Assembly (NCBI GenBank): GCA_946482115.1
Contig: CAMLQP010000207.1
Location: 1-5,246, forward strand
Length of the DNA: 5,246 nucleotides
From: an uncultured Comamonadaceae bacterium
GTDB taxonomy: Bacteria; Pseudomonadota; Gammaproteobacteria; Burkholderiales; Burkholderiaceae
Direction: 5' to 3'
Shown: positions 1 through 5,246 of the stretch, piece after piece
Numbering within the stretch: position 1 is the first letter of the stretch
Layout of the letters: every line of letters starts with the position of its first letter
Made by a program: the position numbers and the translations under genes
Notes under the pieces: generated by a model
Seen by the model: only the letters and a program-made list of their open reading frames with translations
The model's database searches: none
Told to the model about the DNA's origin: nothing

Positions 1-1
1 G

Positions 2-487
2 AGCGGCCCGCTGGACGAGGCCGACGTGGCGCTGATCGCGCGCGGCCTGGGCGTGGCGCGCCCGGACATCGTGGCGCATGCCTGGTGCGACAACGGCCCC
101 AACTGGCGCGGCGTGCTGCTGGGCAGCGCCGCGCAGGTGCTGGCGCTGCGGCCCGACGCCCAGGTGCTGGCCGGGCTGGACATCGGCGTGGTCGGGCCCC
201 GCGGCAAGGTCGGCGTGATCGCCCCCGGCGCCGGACACACCGACTTCGAGGTGCGCGCCTTCTTCCCTGGCAACACCGGCATGGCCGAAGACCCCGTCAC
301 CGGCAGCCTGAACGCGGCACTCGGCCAGTGGCTGATCGCAGCCGGCCTGGCACCCGAGCGCTACGTGGCCGCGCAGGGCACCGCCCTGGGGCGCGCGGGC
401 CGCGTGTTCGTGGAACGCGACGCCGCCGGCCAGGTCTGGGTGGGCGGCGCCTCGGTGACCTGCATCACCGACCGCGTGCTGCTGTAG
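2..487 (+). CDS. PhzF-family isomerase, C-terminal part (5' end cut by window edge)
   Basis: The reading frame is open from the first in-frame codon at base 2 to the TAG at 485-487, giving about 161 residues, roughly the C-terminal 55-60% of a typical PhzF protein of about 285 residues. PhzF proteins have the diaminopimelate-epimerase fold and catalyse proton-shift isomerisations without a cofactor; the cytosolic substrate here is unknown. The hallmark EDPVTGS of the second domain is encoded from base 287, and the typical closing block with QWL, APERY, QG, VWVGG and TCIT follows. The internal DNGP segment matches the same place in the downstream paralog. By hand count about 49 of 79 C-terminal positions are identical to that paralog, with a one-residue indel just before EDP. 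An internal ATG at 26 is not a likely start, because the frame stays open upstream and too much of the fold would be missing. The N-terminal catalytic Glu lies outside the window. Confidence 0.9.
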   Translation, partial: SGPLDEADVALIARGLGVARPDIVAHAWCDNGPNWRGVLLGSAAQVLALRPDAQVLAGLDIGVVGPRGKVGVIAPGAGHTDFEVRAFFPGNTGMAEDPVTGSLNAALGQWLIAAGLAPERYVAAQGTALGRAGRVFVERDAAGQVWVGGASVTCITDRVLL

Positions 488-548
488 CAAACCGCTACAT
501 CGGCCCCCGCGTCCTCTGGCATCATGCGGCCTCACCCCCCCCGCATCG
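488..548 (+). other. 61-bp spacer with C8 tract and no Shine-Dalgarno
   Basis: This is the gap between the two PhzF genes. It shows no terminator-like hairpin followed by T residues. A run of eight C residues (535-542) ends six bases before the ATG at 549, and there is no purine-rich Shine-Dalgarno in the 20 bases before the start. A hexamer catcat at 520-525 matches the sigma70 -10 consensus at four of six positions, but no good -35 lies at the right distance, so a promoter here is only a possibility. The second PhzF gene could be read from its own start site or by read-through from the first. Confidence 0.4.
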
Positions 549-1403
549 ATGAAACAACGACCTTTCAAGCAGGTGGACGTCTTCACGGACGTCCCCTACC
601 TGGGCAATGCCCTGGCCGTGGTGATGGAGGCCGCCGACCTAGCGGACGGCGAACTCCAGCACTTCGCCCGCTGGACGCACCTGAGCGAAACCACCTTCGT
701 GCTGCCCCCCACCGCAGCCGGCCGCGCGGCCGGCGCCGACTACCGGCTGCGCATCTTCACGCCCTCGGGCGAGCTGCCCTTTGCCGGCCACCCCACGCTG
801 GGCAGCTGCCACGTCTGGCTGGAGGCCGGCGGCCGCCCCCGCGAGGACGGCGTGGTGCGCCAGGAGAGCCAGCGCGGCGTGGTCGACATCCGGCGCAACG
901 GCTCGCGGCTCGCCTTTGCCGCGCCGCCGCTGGAGCGGCACCCGCTGAGCGCCGCGCTGCTCGCCCACCTGGCGCACACCGTGGGGCTGCCGCCCCGCGC
1001 CATCGCCGCCTCGCAGACGCTGGACAACGGCCCGGTGTTCCACACCCTGCTGCTCGAATCGGCCCAGGCGGTGCTGTCCGCTCAGCCCCACCTCGGCGCG
1101 CTCCAGTCGCTGGGGGCCGGCGTGGCGCTGGCCGCCTGGCAGGATCCGGACACCCGCGAGCACCTGGAAGTGCGCACCTTCGCGCCCCATATGGGCATTG
1201 ACGAGGATCCGGTGACCGGGAGCCTCAACGCCGGCCTGGCCCAGTGGCTGATGGACGAGAACCTGGCCCCGGAGCGCTACACCGCCCACCAGGGCCGCAG
1301 GCTGGGCCGCGACGGCCGCGTCCACATCGACCGCAGCGGCGACGGCCGCGTCTGGGTCGGCGGCGACGTGGTCACCTGCATCACCGGGCAGGTCACGCTG
1401 TGA
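549..1403 (+). CDS. PhzF-family isomerase, complete second paralog
   Basis: This 284-residue protein has the usual PhzF length. The start at ATG 549 gives the typical opening, in which a QVDVFTD strand begins at residue 8. Glu47 in the SETTFV motif matches the catalytic glutamate of PhzF. FAGHPT (residues 78-83) is the first-domain signature, and EDPVTGS (219-225) is the second-domain signature facing the active site. The family has a pseudo-symmetric diaminopimelate-epimerase fold and performs general acid/base isomerisation; PhzF itself acts on a dihydro-hydroxyanthranilate in phenazine synthesis. No other phenazine gene is visible here, so phenazine synthesis is not supported and the substrate is unknown. 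The stop TGA at 1401-1403 overlaps the GTG start of the next gene, which suggests coupled translation. The protein is a close paralog of the preceding partial gene, consistent with tandem duplication. Confidence 0.93.
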   Translation: MKQRPFKQVDVFTDVPYLGNALAVVMEAADLADGELQHFARWTHLSETTFVLPPTAAGRAAGADYRLRIFTPSGELPFAGHPTLGSCHVWLEAGGRPREDGVVRQESQRGVVDIRRNGSRLAFAAPPLERHPLSAALLAHLAHTVGLPPRAIAASQTLDNGPVFHTLLLESAQAVLSAQPHLGALQSLGAGVALAAWQDPDTREHLEVRTFAPHMGIDEDPVTGSLNAGLAQWLMDENLAPERYTAHQGRRLGRDGRVHIDRSGDGRVWVGGDVVTCITGQVTL

Positions 1404-2098
1404 ACGCGGCGGCCGGCCTGGACCACCTGGTGGTGGCCGCCGCCAGCCTCGAAGCCGGCGCGGCCTGGTGCGAACGCACGCTGGGCATCGTGCCCGGCCC
1501 CGGCGGCCAACACCCGCTGATGGGCACCCACAACCGCCTGCTGCGGCTGGACGACGCCCGCGCCCCGGGCGGTGAACCGCCGCCCTATCTGGAGATCATC
1601 GCCATCAACCCGGCGGCCACGCCCCTGCGCGGCCCGGGCCAGCGGCGCTGGTTCGACCTCGACGACCCCGTGCTGCAGGCGCGCCTGGCCGCCCAAGGCC
1701 CCCAGCTGATCCACTGGGTCGCGCGGGTGCCGGACGCGGCCGCCGCCGTGACCGCGCTGGCGTGCCTGGGGCTGGACCGGGGCAGCGTGGTGCCGGCCAC
1801 GCGCGCCACCCCGGCGGGCCTGCTGCAGTGGCGCATCACCGTGCGCGACGACGGCCAGCGGCTGTTCGACGGCGCGCTGCCCACGCTGATCGAATGGGGC
1901 GACACCCACCCCGCCAGCCACATGCCCGCGAGCGGCCTGCGCCTGCGGGGCCTGCAGCTGCGCCACCCGCAGGCCGACGCGCTGCGGCGCGCCTGCGCCG
2001 CCGTTGGCCTCGACAGCCTGGACATCCGGGACGGCCCGGCCCGTCTGGGCGCCGCACTCGACACCCCGGCTGGCCCGGTGGTGCTGCACAGCACGTGA
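1400..2098 (+). CDS. Glyoxalase-like (VOC superfamily) protein
   Basis: This 232-residue protein starts at GTG 1400, overlapping the upstream TGA. The start was chosen because it is immediately followed by the LDHLVV strand that opens glyoxalase-like domains; the more upstream in-frame ATG (1244) lies inside the PhzF gene. Segments LDHLVVAA (7-14), YLEIIAINP (63-71), RWFDLDDP (83-90) and LIHWVARV (103-110) resemble the glyoxalase_3-type family. His9, Glu65, His105 and Glu165 fall at the starts and ends of two successive beta-alpha-beta modules, where VOC enzymes carry metal ligands, so a divalent-metal enzyme is plausible (inference). The ligand role is not proven, and the reaction (lyase, isomerase, dioxygenase or resistance-type) cannot be told. 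It sits between an isomerase and a PLP dehydratase with no gaps, suggesting a shared pathway. Confidence 0.85.
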   Translation: MNAAAGLDHLVVAAASLEAGAAWCERTLGIVPGPGGQHPLMGTHNRLLRLDDARAPGGEPPPYLEIIAINPAATPLRGPGQRRWFDLDDPVLQARLAAQGPQLIHWVARVPDAAAAVTALACLGLDRGSVVPATRATPAGLLQWRITVRDDGQRLFDGALPTLIEWGDTHPASHMPASGLRLRGLQLRHPQADALRRACAAVGLDSLDIRDGPARLGAALDTPAGPVVLHST

Positions 2099-2118
2099 AG
2101 CTGCCCATGAAACTGCCG
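2095..2118 (+). promoter_or_regulatory. Duplicated start region of the dehydratase gene (GTG 2095 or ATG 2107)
   Basis: Two adjacent 12-base units, 2095-2106 and 2107-2118, match at nine of twelve positions and encode VKLP and MKLP. Each begins with a possible start codon. The first forms a GTGA overlap with the stop of the VOC gene, exactly as the VOC start overlaps the PhzF stop. The second is an ATG 8 bp after that stop. No strong Shine-Dalgarno precedes either, so start choice rests on codon preference (ATG) against the coupling pattern (GTG). Confidence 0.5.
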
Positions 2119-3066
2119 ACGCTGACCGACATCGAAGCCGCCGCGCGGGTGGTCTACCGCGACTTCGCCGCCACGCCCCAGTACCGCTGGGCCCGCCTGT
2201 CCGAGCGCCTGGGCGCCGACTGCTGGCTCAAGCACGAGAACCACACGCCGGTGGGCGCCTTCAAGATCCGGGGCGGGCTGGTCTACTTCGACCGCCTCGC
2301 GCGAGAAGGCCGGCTGCCGCGCGAGGTGATGAGCGCCACGCGCGGCAACCACGGTCAGAGCGTGGGCTGGGCCACGCGCGCGCACGGCGTGCCTTGCACC
2401 ATCGTCGTCCCGCATGGCAACTCGGCCGAGAAGAATGCGGCCATGCGCGCACTGGGCGTGAACCTGATCGAACATGGCGACGACTTCCAGGCCGCGCGCG
2501 AGCACGCCATCGCGCTCGCCGCCGGGCGCGGCGCCCACATGGTGCCCAGCTTCCACGCCGACCTGGTCTGCGGCGTCGCCACCTACTGGTGGGAACTGCT
2601 GCGCGCCGTGCCCGACCTCGACGTGGTCTACGTGCCCATCGGGCTGGGCTCGGGCGCCTGCGCCGCCATCGCCGCGCGCGAGGCCCTGGGCCTGCGCACG
2701 CGGGTGGTGGGTGTGGTCAGCACCGGCGCCACCACCTACGCCGACTCGCTCGCGGCCGGGCGCGTGGTCGAAGCCCCCGTCACCACCCGGCTGGCCGACG
2801 GCATGGCGGTGCGCCTGGCCGATGCCGACGCGCTCGCGCTGCTGCTGCGCCACCTGGACCACATCGTGGCGGTCGGCGACGACGAGGTGGCGCAGGCCAT
2901 GCGCTGGCTGTTCGCCGACACCCACAACGTGGCCGAGGGCGCGGGTGCCGCCGCCCTGGCCGCCGCCTGGCGGGAGCGCGACGCCCTGCGCGGCCAGCGC
3001 GTGGGCCTGACCCTCAGCGGCGGCAACGTGGACAGCGACGCCTTCGCCCGGGTGCTGCTGGGCTGA
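2107..3066 (+). CDS. PLP-dependent threonine/serine dehydratase-like enzyme (fold type II; EutB-like alternative)
   Basis: From ATG 2107 the protein has 319 residues. It is a fold-type II PLP enzyme: the Schiff-base lysine is Lys53 in the block PVGAFKIRGG (48-57), the substrate loop is SATRGNHGQS (76-85), the phosphate-binding glycine loop is GLGSGA (179-184), and SGGN (304-307) closes the PLP ring site. It has no C-terminal ACT regulatory domain, so it resembles catabolic dehydratases and not allosteric biosynthetic IlvA. The family deaminates L-threonine, L-serine or hydroxylated amino acids to 2-oxo acids and ammonia. The block KHENHTPVGAFK and the GLGSG form of the glycine loop also recall the dehydratase EutB of hydroxyectoine catabolism, so the exact substrate is open. 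An alternative GTG start at 2095 would add four residues and overlap the preceding TGA. The cytosolic product is probably translated with the VOC gene. Confidence 0.88.
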   Translation: MKLPTLTDIEAAARVVYRDFAATPQYRWARLSERLGADCWLKHENHTPVGAFKIRGGLVYFDRLAREGRLPREVMSATRGNHGQSVGWATRAHGVPCTIVVPHGNSAEKNAAMRALGVNLIEHGDDFQAAREHAIALAAGRGAHMVPSFHADLVCGVATYWWELLRAVPDLDVVYVPIGLGSGACAAIAAREALGLRTRVVGVVSTGATTYADSLAAGRVVEAPVTTRLADGMAVRLADADALALLLRHLDHIVAVGDDEVAQAMRWLFADTHNVAEGAGAAALAAAWRERDALRGQRVGLTLSGGNVDSDAFARVLLG

Positions 3067-3108
3067 CGCCTGCGCGACTGCGGCGGGCGCCGCTGGCGCC
3101 TGCGCGAC
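3067..3108 (+). repeat. 12-bp direct repeat in the dehydratase-phosphatase spacer
   Basis: The 12-mer cgcctgcgcgac occurs at 3067-3078 and again at 3097-3108, 30 bases apart. The second copy overlaps the left arm and loop of the hairpin. It may be a local duplication in a GC-rich spacer; there is no sign of a known operator. Confidence 0.45.
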
Positions 3109-3121
3109 CGACAGGCGCCAG
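3093..3121 (+). terminator. 10-bp perfect hairpin after the dehydratase gene (possible terminator, no T-tract)
   Basis: The arm ctggcgcctg (3093-3102) is the exact reverse complement of caggcgccag (3112-3121), with a 9-base loop. The hairpin starts 26 bases after the dehydratase stop and is very GC-rich. No T run follows it, so it is not a classical intrinsic terminator; it may pause polymerase, protect the mRNA end, or have no role. Confidence 0.4.
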
Positions 3122-3136
3122 GCATCTGCCGACAAT
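3108..3136 (+). promoter_or_regulatory. Possible sigma70-like promoter for the histidine phosphatase gene (leaderless start)
   Basis: A -35-like ccgaca (3108-3113, four of six matches) and a -10-like gacaat (3131-3136, four of six matches) are separated by 17 bp. Transcription would then begin about 3142-3143, right at the ATG. The lack of a Shine-Dalgarno before that ATG fits a leaderless mRNA. The match is modest and unproven. Confidence 0.3.
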
Positions 3137-3142
3137 GGCGGC

Positions 3143-3817
3143 ATGGGAACCCTCTACCTCGTGCGCCATGGCCAGGCCTCGTTCGGCGCCGACGACTACG
3201 ACCAGCTCAGCGACCTGGGGCGCCGCCAGAGCGTGCGCCTGGGCGAGTATTTCAAGGCGCGCGGCCAGCGCTTCGACGCCGTCATCACCGGCAGCCTGCG
3301 GCGCCACGCGCAGACCTGGGAAGGCATCCGCGAGGGCCTGGGCGACGAGGCGCTGCAGCCGCTGGTCTGGCCCGGCCTCGATGAATACGACAGCGCCGCG
3401 GTGATTGCCGCCATCCACCCGCAGCCGCTGCAGAAACCCGACACGCCCGAGCTCTACCGGCACCACTTCCGCCTGCTTCGCGACGGGCTCACGCAATGGA
3501 TGGCCGGCACGGTGAGCCCGCGCGGCATGCCCAGCTACGACGGCTTCGTGGCCGGCGTGATGGGCGCGCTGGACCTGGTGCGGCGCGAGCACAGCGGCAA
3601 GAACGTGCTGATCGTCTCCAGCGGCGGGCCGATCTCGACCGCCGTGGGCCAGGTGCTGGGCACCTCGCCCGAGACCACCATCGAGCTCAACCTGCGCATC
3701 CGCAACAGCGCCGTGTCCGAACTCGCGTTCAACCCCAAGCGCCACGCGCTGGTGACCTACAACACGCTGCCGCACCTGGACGGCGCGGACTACGCGGGCT
3801 GGGTCACCTACGCCTGA
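3143..3817 (+). CDS. Histidine phosphatase (phosphoglycerate mutase-like) family protein with altered active site
   Basis: This 224-residue protein has the LVRHGQ motif at residues 6-11; His9 is the nucleophile that takes the phosphoryl group in this superfamily and Arg8 is its partner. SLRRHAQT (51-58) matches the second conserved motif, placing Arg54 in the phosphate pocket. Asp80 or Glu81 in LDEYD is the likely acid region. The third motif, normally SHGG, reads VSSGGPIS (158-165), so Ser160 sits where the second catalytic histidine is expected. Family members remove phosphate from small molecules or proteins in the cytosol; the substrate is unknown, and reduced or different activity is possible. 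ATG 3143 was chosen because RHG follows at the usual distance. No signal peptide or membrane segment is seen. The gene ends 3 bp from the stop of the converging cysA gene, and the 76-bp upstream gap suggests separate transcription from the dehydratase cluster. Confidence 0.9.
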   Translation: MGTLYLVRHGQASFGADDYDQLSDLGRRQSVRLGEYFKARGQRFDAVITGSLRRHAQTWEGIREGLGDEALQPLVWPGLDEYDSAAVIAAIHPQPLQKPDTPELYRHHFRLLRDGLTQWMAGTVSPRGMPSYDGFVAGVMGALDLVRREHSGKNVLIVSSGGPISTAVGQVLGTSPETTIELNLRIRNSAVSELAFNPKRHALVTYNTLPHLDGADYAGWVTYA

Positions 3818-3820
3818 GCA

Positions 3821-4921
3821 TCAGGCGGCCTGCGGCTGCAGGAACACGCGCGCCTTGCGCGGCGACACCACCACCGTGTCGCCCTCTTTCAGGCCCAGTT
3901 CGCGGAAGCGCTCGGCGCCGATCTGCGCCTCGATGAGCGGGTCGTGGCCGCTGGGCGCCTCGGCGTCCACCGGCAGCAGCTCCAGGCGGGCCACCGGGCC
4001 CACCACGATGGAGCGTTGCAGTTCGGCCACGATGCCCACCGCCCCGGGTGTGTAGCGCTGCACCGCCAGGTCGTGCGGACGCACGTAGGCGAAGGCACGG
4101 GCGTCGCGCGCTTCGGCATGTTCGGGCGTGGCGATGGTGGCGCCGCTGTCCACGCCGTCGAGGTGCAGCAGGCCCTCGTGGGCACGGCCGTGGAACAGGT
4201 TGACATCGCCCAGGAAGCCGTAGACGAAGGGGCTGGCGGGCTGGTCCCACACGTCCTGCGGCGTGCCGACCTGCTCGACCTGGCCCTGGTTCATCAGCAC
4301 CACGCGGTCGGCCACTTCCAGCGCCTCCTCCTGGTCGTGCGTCACGAAGATGGAGGTCACGTGCAGCTCGTCGTGCAGGCGGCGCAGCCAGCGGCGCAGC
4401 TCTTTGCGCACCTTGGCATCCAGCGCGCCGAAGGGCTCGTCGAGCAGCAGCACCTGGGGCTCCACCGCCAGGGCGCGCGCCAGGGCGATGCGCTGGCGCT
4501 GGCCGCCGGACAGCTGTGAGGGGTAGCGGTCGGCCAGCCAGTCGAGCTGCACCAGCTTGAGCAGGTCGGTCACCTTGGCCTTGATCTGTGCCTCGCTGGG
4601 GCGCTGGCCGCGCGGCTTGACACGCAGGCCGAAGGCCACGTTCTCGAACACCGTCATGTGGCGGAACAGCGCGTAGTGCTGGAACACGAAGCCCACGTTG
4701 CGCTCGCGCACGTGTTTGTCGGTGGCGTCCTCGCCGCTGAACAGGATGGAGCCGGTGTCGGCCGTCTCCAGGCCCGCGATGATGCGCAGCAACGTGGTCT
4801 TGCCGCAACCCGAGGGGCCCAGCAGGGCCAGCAGCTCGCCCGATGCGATGTCGAGGCTGACGTCCTTCAGCGCGTGGAACGTGCCGAAGTGCTTGGAGAC
4901 GTTGCGGATTTCGATGCTCAT
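3821..4921 (-). CDS. cysA: Sulfate/thiosulfate ABC importer ATP-binding protein CysA
   Basis: At 366 residues this matches the usual CysA length. It energises sulfate and thiosulfate uptake by hydrolysing ATP on the inner face of the membrane, paired with permeases CysT(U)/CysW and a periplasmic binding protein. Visible motifs are Walker A GPSGCGKT (35-42), Q-loop Gln81, signature LSGGQ (137-141), Walker B VLLLDEP (157-163), D-loop ALD (166-168) and switch His195. After about residue 235 comes a C-terminal regulatory TOBE-like part containing AYVRPHDL (278-285), typical of CysA and related MalK-type ATPases. The start at 4921 is supported by GGAGG at 4934-4930, eight bases upstream. It follows cysW on the same strand, which strongly supports the sulfate assignment over other importer ATPases. 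It is probably controlled with the operon by sulfur status (CysB-type control is typical), but any such promoter lies outside the window. Confidence 0.95.
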   Translation of the reverse strand: MSIEIRNVSKHFGTFHALKDVSLDIASGELLALLGPSGCGKTTLLRIIAGLETADTGSILFSGEDATDKHVRERNVGFVFQHYALFRHMTVFENVAFGLRVKPRGQRPSEAQIKAKVTDLLKLVQLDWLADRYPSQLSGGQRQRIALARALAVEPQVLLLDEPFGALDAKVRKELRRWLRRLHDELHVTSIFVTHDQEEALEVADRVVLMNQGQVEQVGTPQDVWDQPASPFVYGFLGDVNLFHGRAHEGLLHLDGVDSGATIATPEHAEARDARAFAYVRPHDLAVQRYTPGAVGIVAELQRSIVVGPVARLELLPVDAEAPSGHDPLIEAQIGAERFRELGLKEGDTVVVSPRKARVFLQPQAA

Positions 4922-4983
4922 TTAGATAACCTCCGTGCTGCGCACTGCGGTGCGAGCTTGCTTGGGGCGGCCCTGCGCGGCGC
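4922..4983 (-). other. 62-bp cysW-cysA intergenic spacer
   Basis: This gap lies inside the operon and carries the cysA Shine-Dalgarno near its downstream end. A small inverted repeat, cgcac (4941-4945) and gtgcg (4950-4954) around a 4-base loop, lies just upstream of the ribosome binding site. There is no T-rich terminator, so the two genes are probably co-transcribed. The length is notable next to the otherwise tight gene packing. Confidence 0.5.
4930..4934 (-). promoter_or_regulatory. Strong Shine-Dalgarno of cysA
   Basis: On the minus strand this reads GGAGG with an 8-base spacer to the ATG at 4921. It is the clearest ribosome binding site in the window and fixes the cysA start. It allows independent initiation on cysA despite the 62-bp gap after cysW. 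Confidence 0.8.
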
Positions 4984-5246
4984 TCATACGGCTTCTTTCA
5001 GTTGCAGGGGCCGTTCGGGCGGCAGCGCGGCAGCGGCCTTGAGTTCGCGCTCGTGGCGCCACTCGACCACGCTCTTGACGACCAGCGTGACGATGGCCAG
5101 CAGGGCCAGCAGCGAGGCCACCGCGAAGGCGGCCACCGACTGGTATTCGTTGTAGAGGATCTCGACGTGCAGCGGCATGGTGTTGGTCTGGCCCCGGATG
5201 TGGCCCGAGACCACCGAGACCGCGCCGAACTCGCCCATGGCACGCG
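4984..5246 (-). CDS. cysW: Sulfate ABC transporter permease CysW, C-terminal end (5' part beyond window)
   Basis: The frame is open from the right edge to the TGA at 4986-4984, giving 87 complete codons of a protein usually about 280-300 residues long. The block [20 protein letters not shown] is the C-terminal part of the permease EAA-loop region, which contacts the ATPase, and it matches CysW closely. A further hydrophobic stretch (about [20 protein letters not shown]) is the last transmembrane helix, followed by a charged cytosolic tail. CysW forms half of the sulfate/thiosulfate channel in the inner membrane with CysT(U). The Met codon at 5238 is internal, because conserved permease residues continue upstream. 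It lies directly before cysA on the same strand, as in known cys operons. Confidence 0.92.
   Translation of the reverse strand, partial: RAMGEFGAVSVVSGHIRGQTNTMPLHVEILYNEYQSVAAFAVASLLALLAIVTLVVKSVVEWRHERELKAAAALPPERPLQLKEAV

Noticed and set aside
639..1325. Minus-strand frame opposite the second PhzF gene
   Set aside because: No recognisable domain; composition is that expected of an antisense shadow.
2..1403. The first PhzF fragment as a pseudogene or a split of one gene
   Set aside because: Its frame is intact to the stop and the missing N-terminal half is explained by the window edge; the second gene is complete by itself.
549..1403. Phenazine biosynthesis locus
   Set aside because: PhzF-like proteins are widespread outside phenazine clusters and no other phz gene is present.
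1585..3144. 519-residue minus-strand open frame across the VOC and dehydratase genes
   Set aside because: It is antisense to two well-recognised genes, its product is low-complexity Gly/Ala/Arg/His-rich with no domain, and such long shadows are common at this GC content.
2004..3404. 466-residue plus-strand frame overlapping the dehydratase and phosphatase genes
   Set aside because: The product is Arg/Ala/Pro-rich low complexity with no family motif, in an alternate frame of real genes.
3804..4808. Second minus-strand frame overlapping cysA
   Set aside because: The in-frame CysA protein has all ABC motifs and a strong ribosome site; this frame gives an Arg/Gly/Pro-rich product.
1..5246. CRISPR arrays, tRNA or rRNA genes, insertion sequences, phage or toxin-antitoxin genes
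   Set aside because: No regularly spaced repeats, no RNA-like folds and no transposase, integrase or phage-like proteins were seen.

Overview
The window is very GC-rich and densely coded, with genes packed close together. The protein families and the ABC sulfate permease arrangement point to a betaproteobacterium, most likely of the Comamonadaceae (Acidovorax, Hydrogenophaga or Variovorax type). This placement is inferred from composition and protein character; no database search was run.

Left part, plus strand (1-3066): a compact cluster of four genes. It opens with the 3' half of a PhzF-family isomerase gene, cut by the window edge, followed after 61 bp by a complete second PhzF paralog. 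The PhzF stop overlaps the GTG start of a two-module glyoxalase/VOC-like protein (GTGA overlap). That gene's stop overlaps or lies 8 bp before the start of a PLP-dependent threonine/serine-dehydratase-like enzyme. Tight spacing and stop/start overlaps suggest co-transcription and translational coupling of the last three genes. Together they look like a small-molecule catabolic or detoxification module (isomerase, metal-dependent VOC enzyme, PLP beta-eliminating dehydratase) whose substrate cannot be read from the sequence.

Middle (3067-3817): a 76-bp spacer holds a 10-bp perfect hairpin, a 12-bp direct repeat and a possible promoter placed for a leaderless start. It leads into a histidine-phosphatase (phosphoglycerate-mutase-like) gene whose second catalytic histidine appears to be replaced by serine.

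Right part, minus strand (3821-5246): cysA, the sulfate/thiosulfate importer ATPase, complete with all ABC motifs. Upstream of it, across a 62-bp spacer with a strong Shine-Dalgarno, is the 3' end of cysW, the permease subunit. This is the distal end of a cys sulfate-uptake operon that continues beyond the right edge. It meets the phosphatase gene tail to tail with only 3 bp between stop codons.

I see no RNA genes, CRISPR arrays, insertion sequences or phage genes. The window reads mostly as ordinary chromosome. The points most worth a second look are the tandem PhzF pair coupled to VOC and dehydratase genes, the altered phosphatase active site, and the duplicated start region of the dehydratase.
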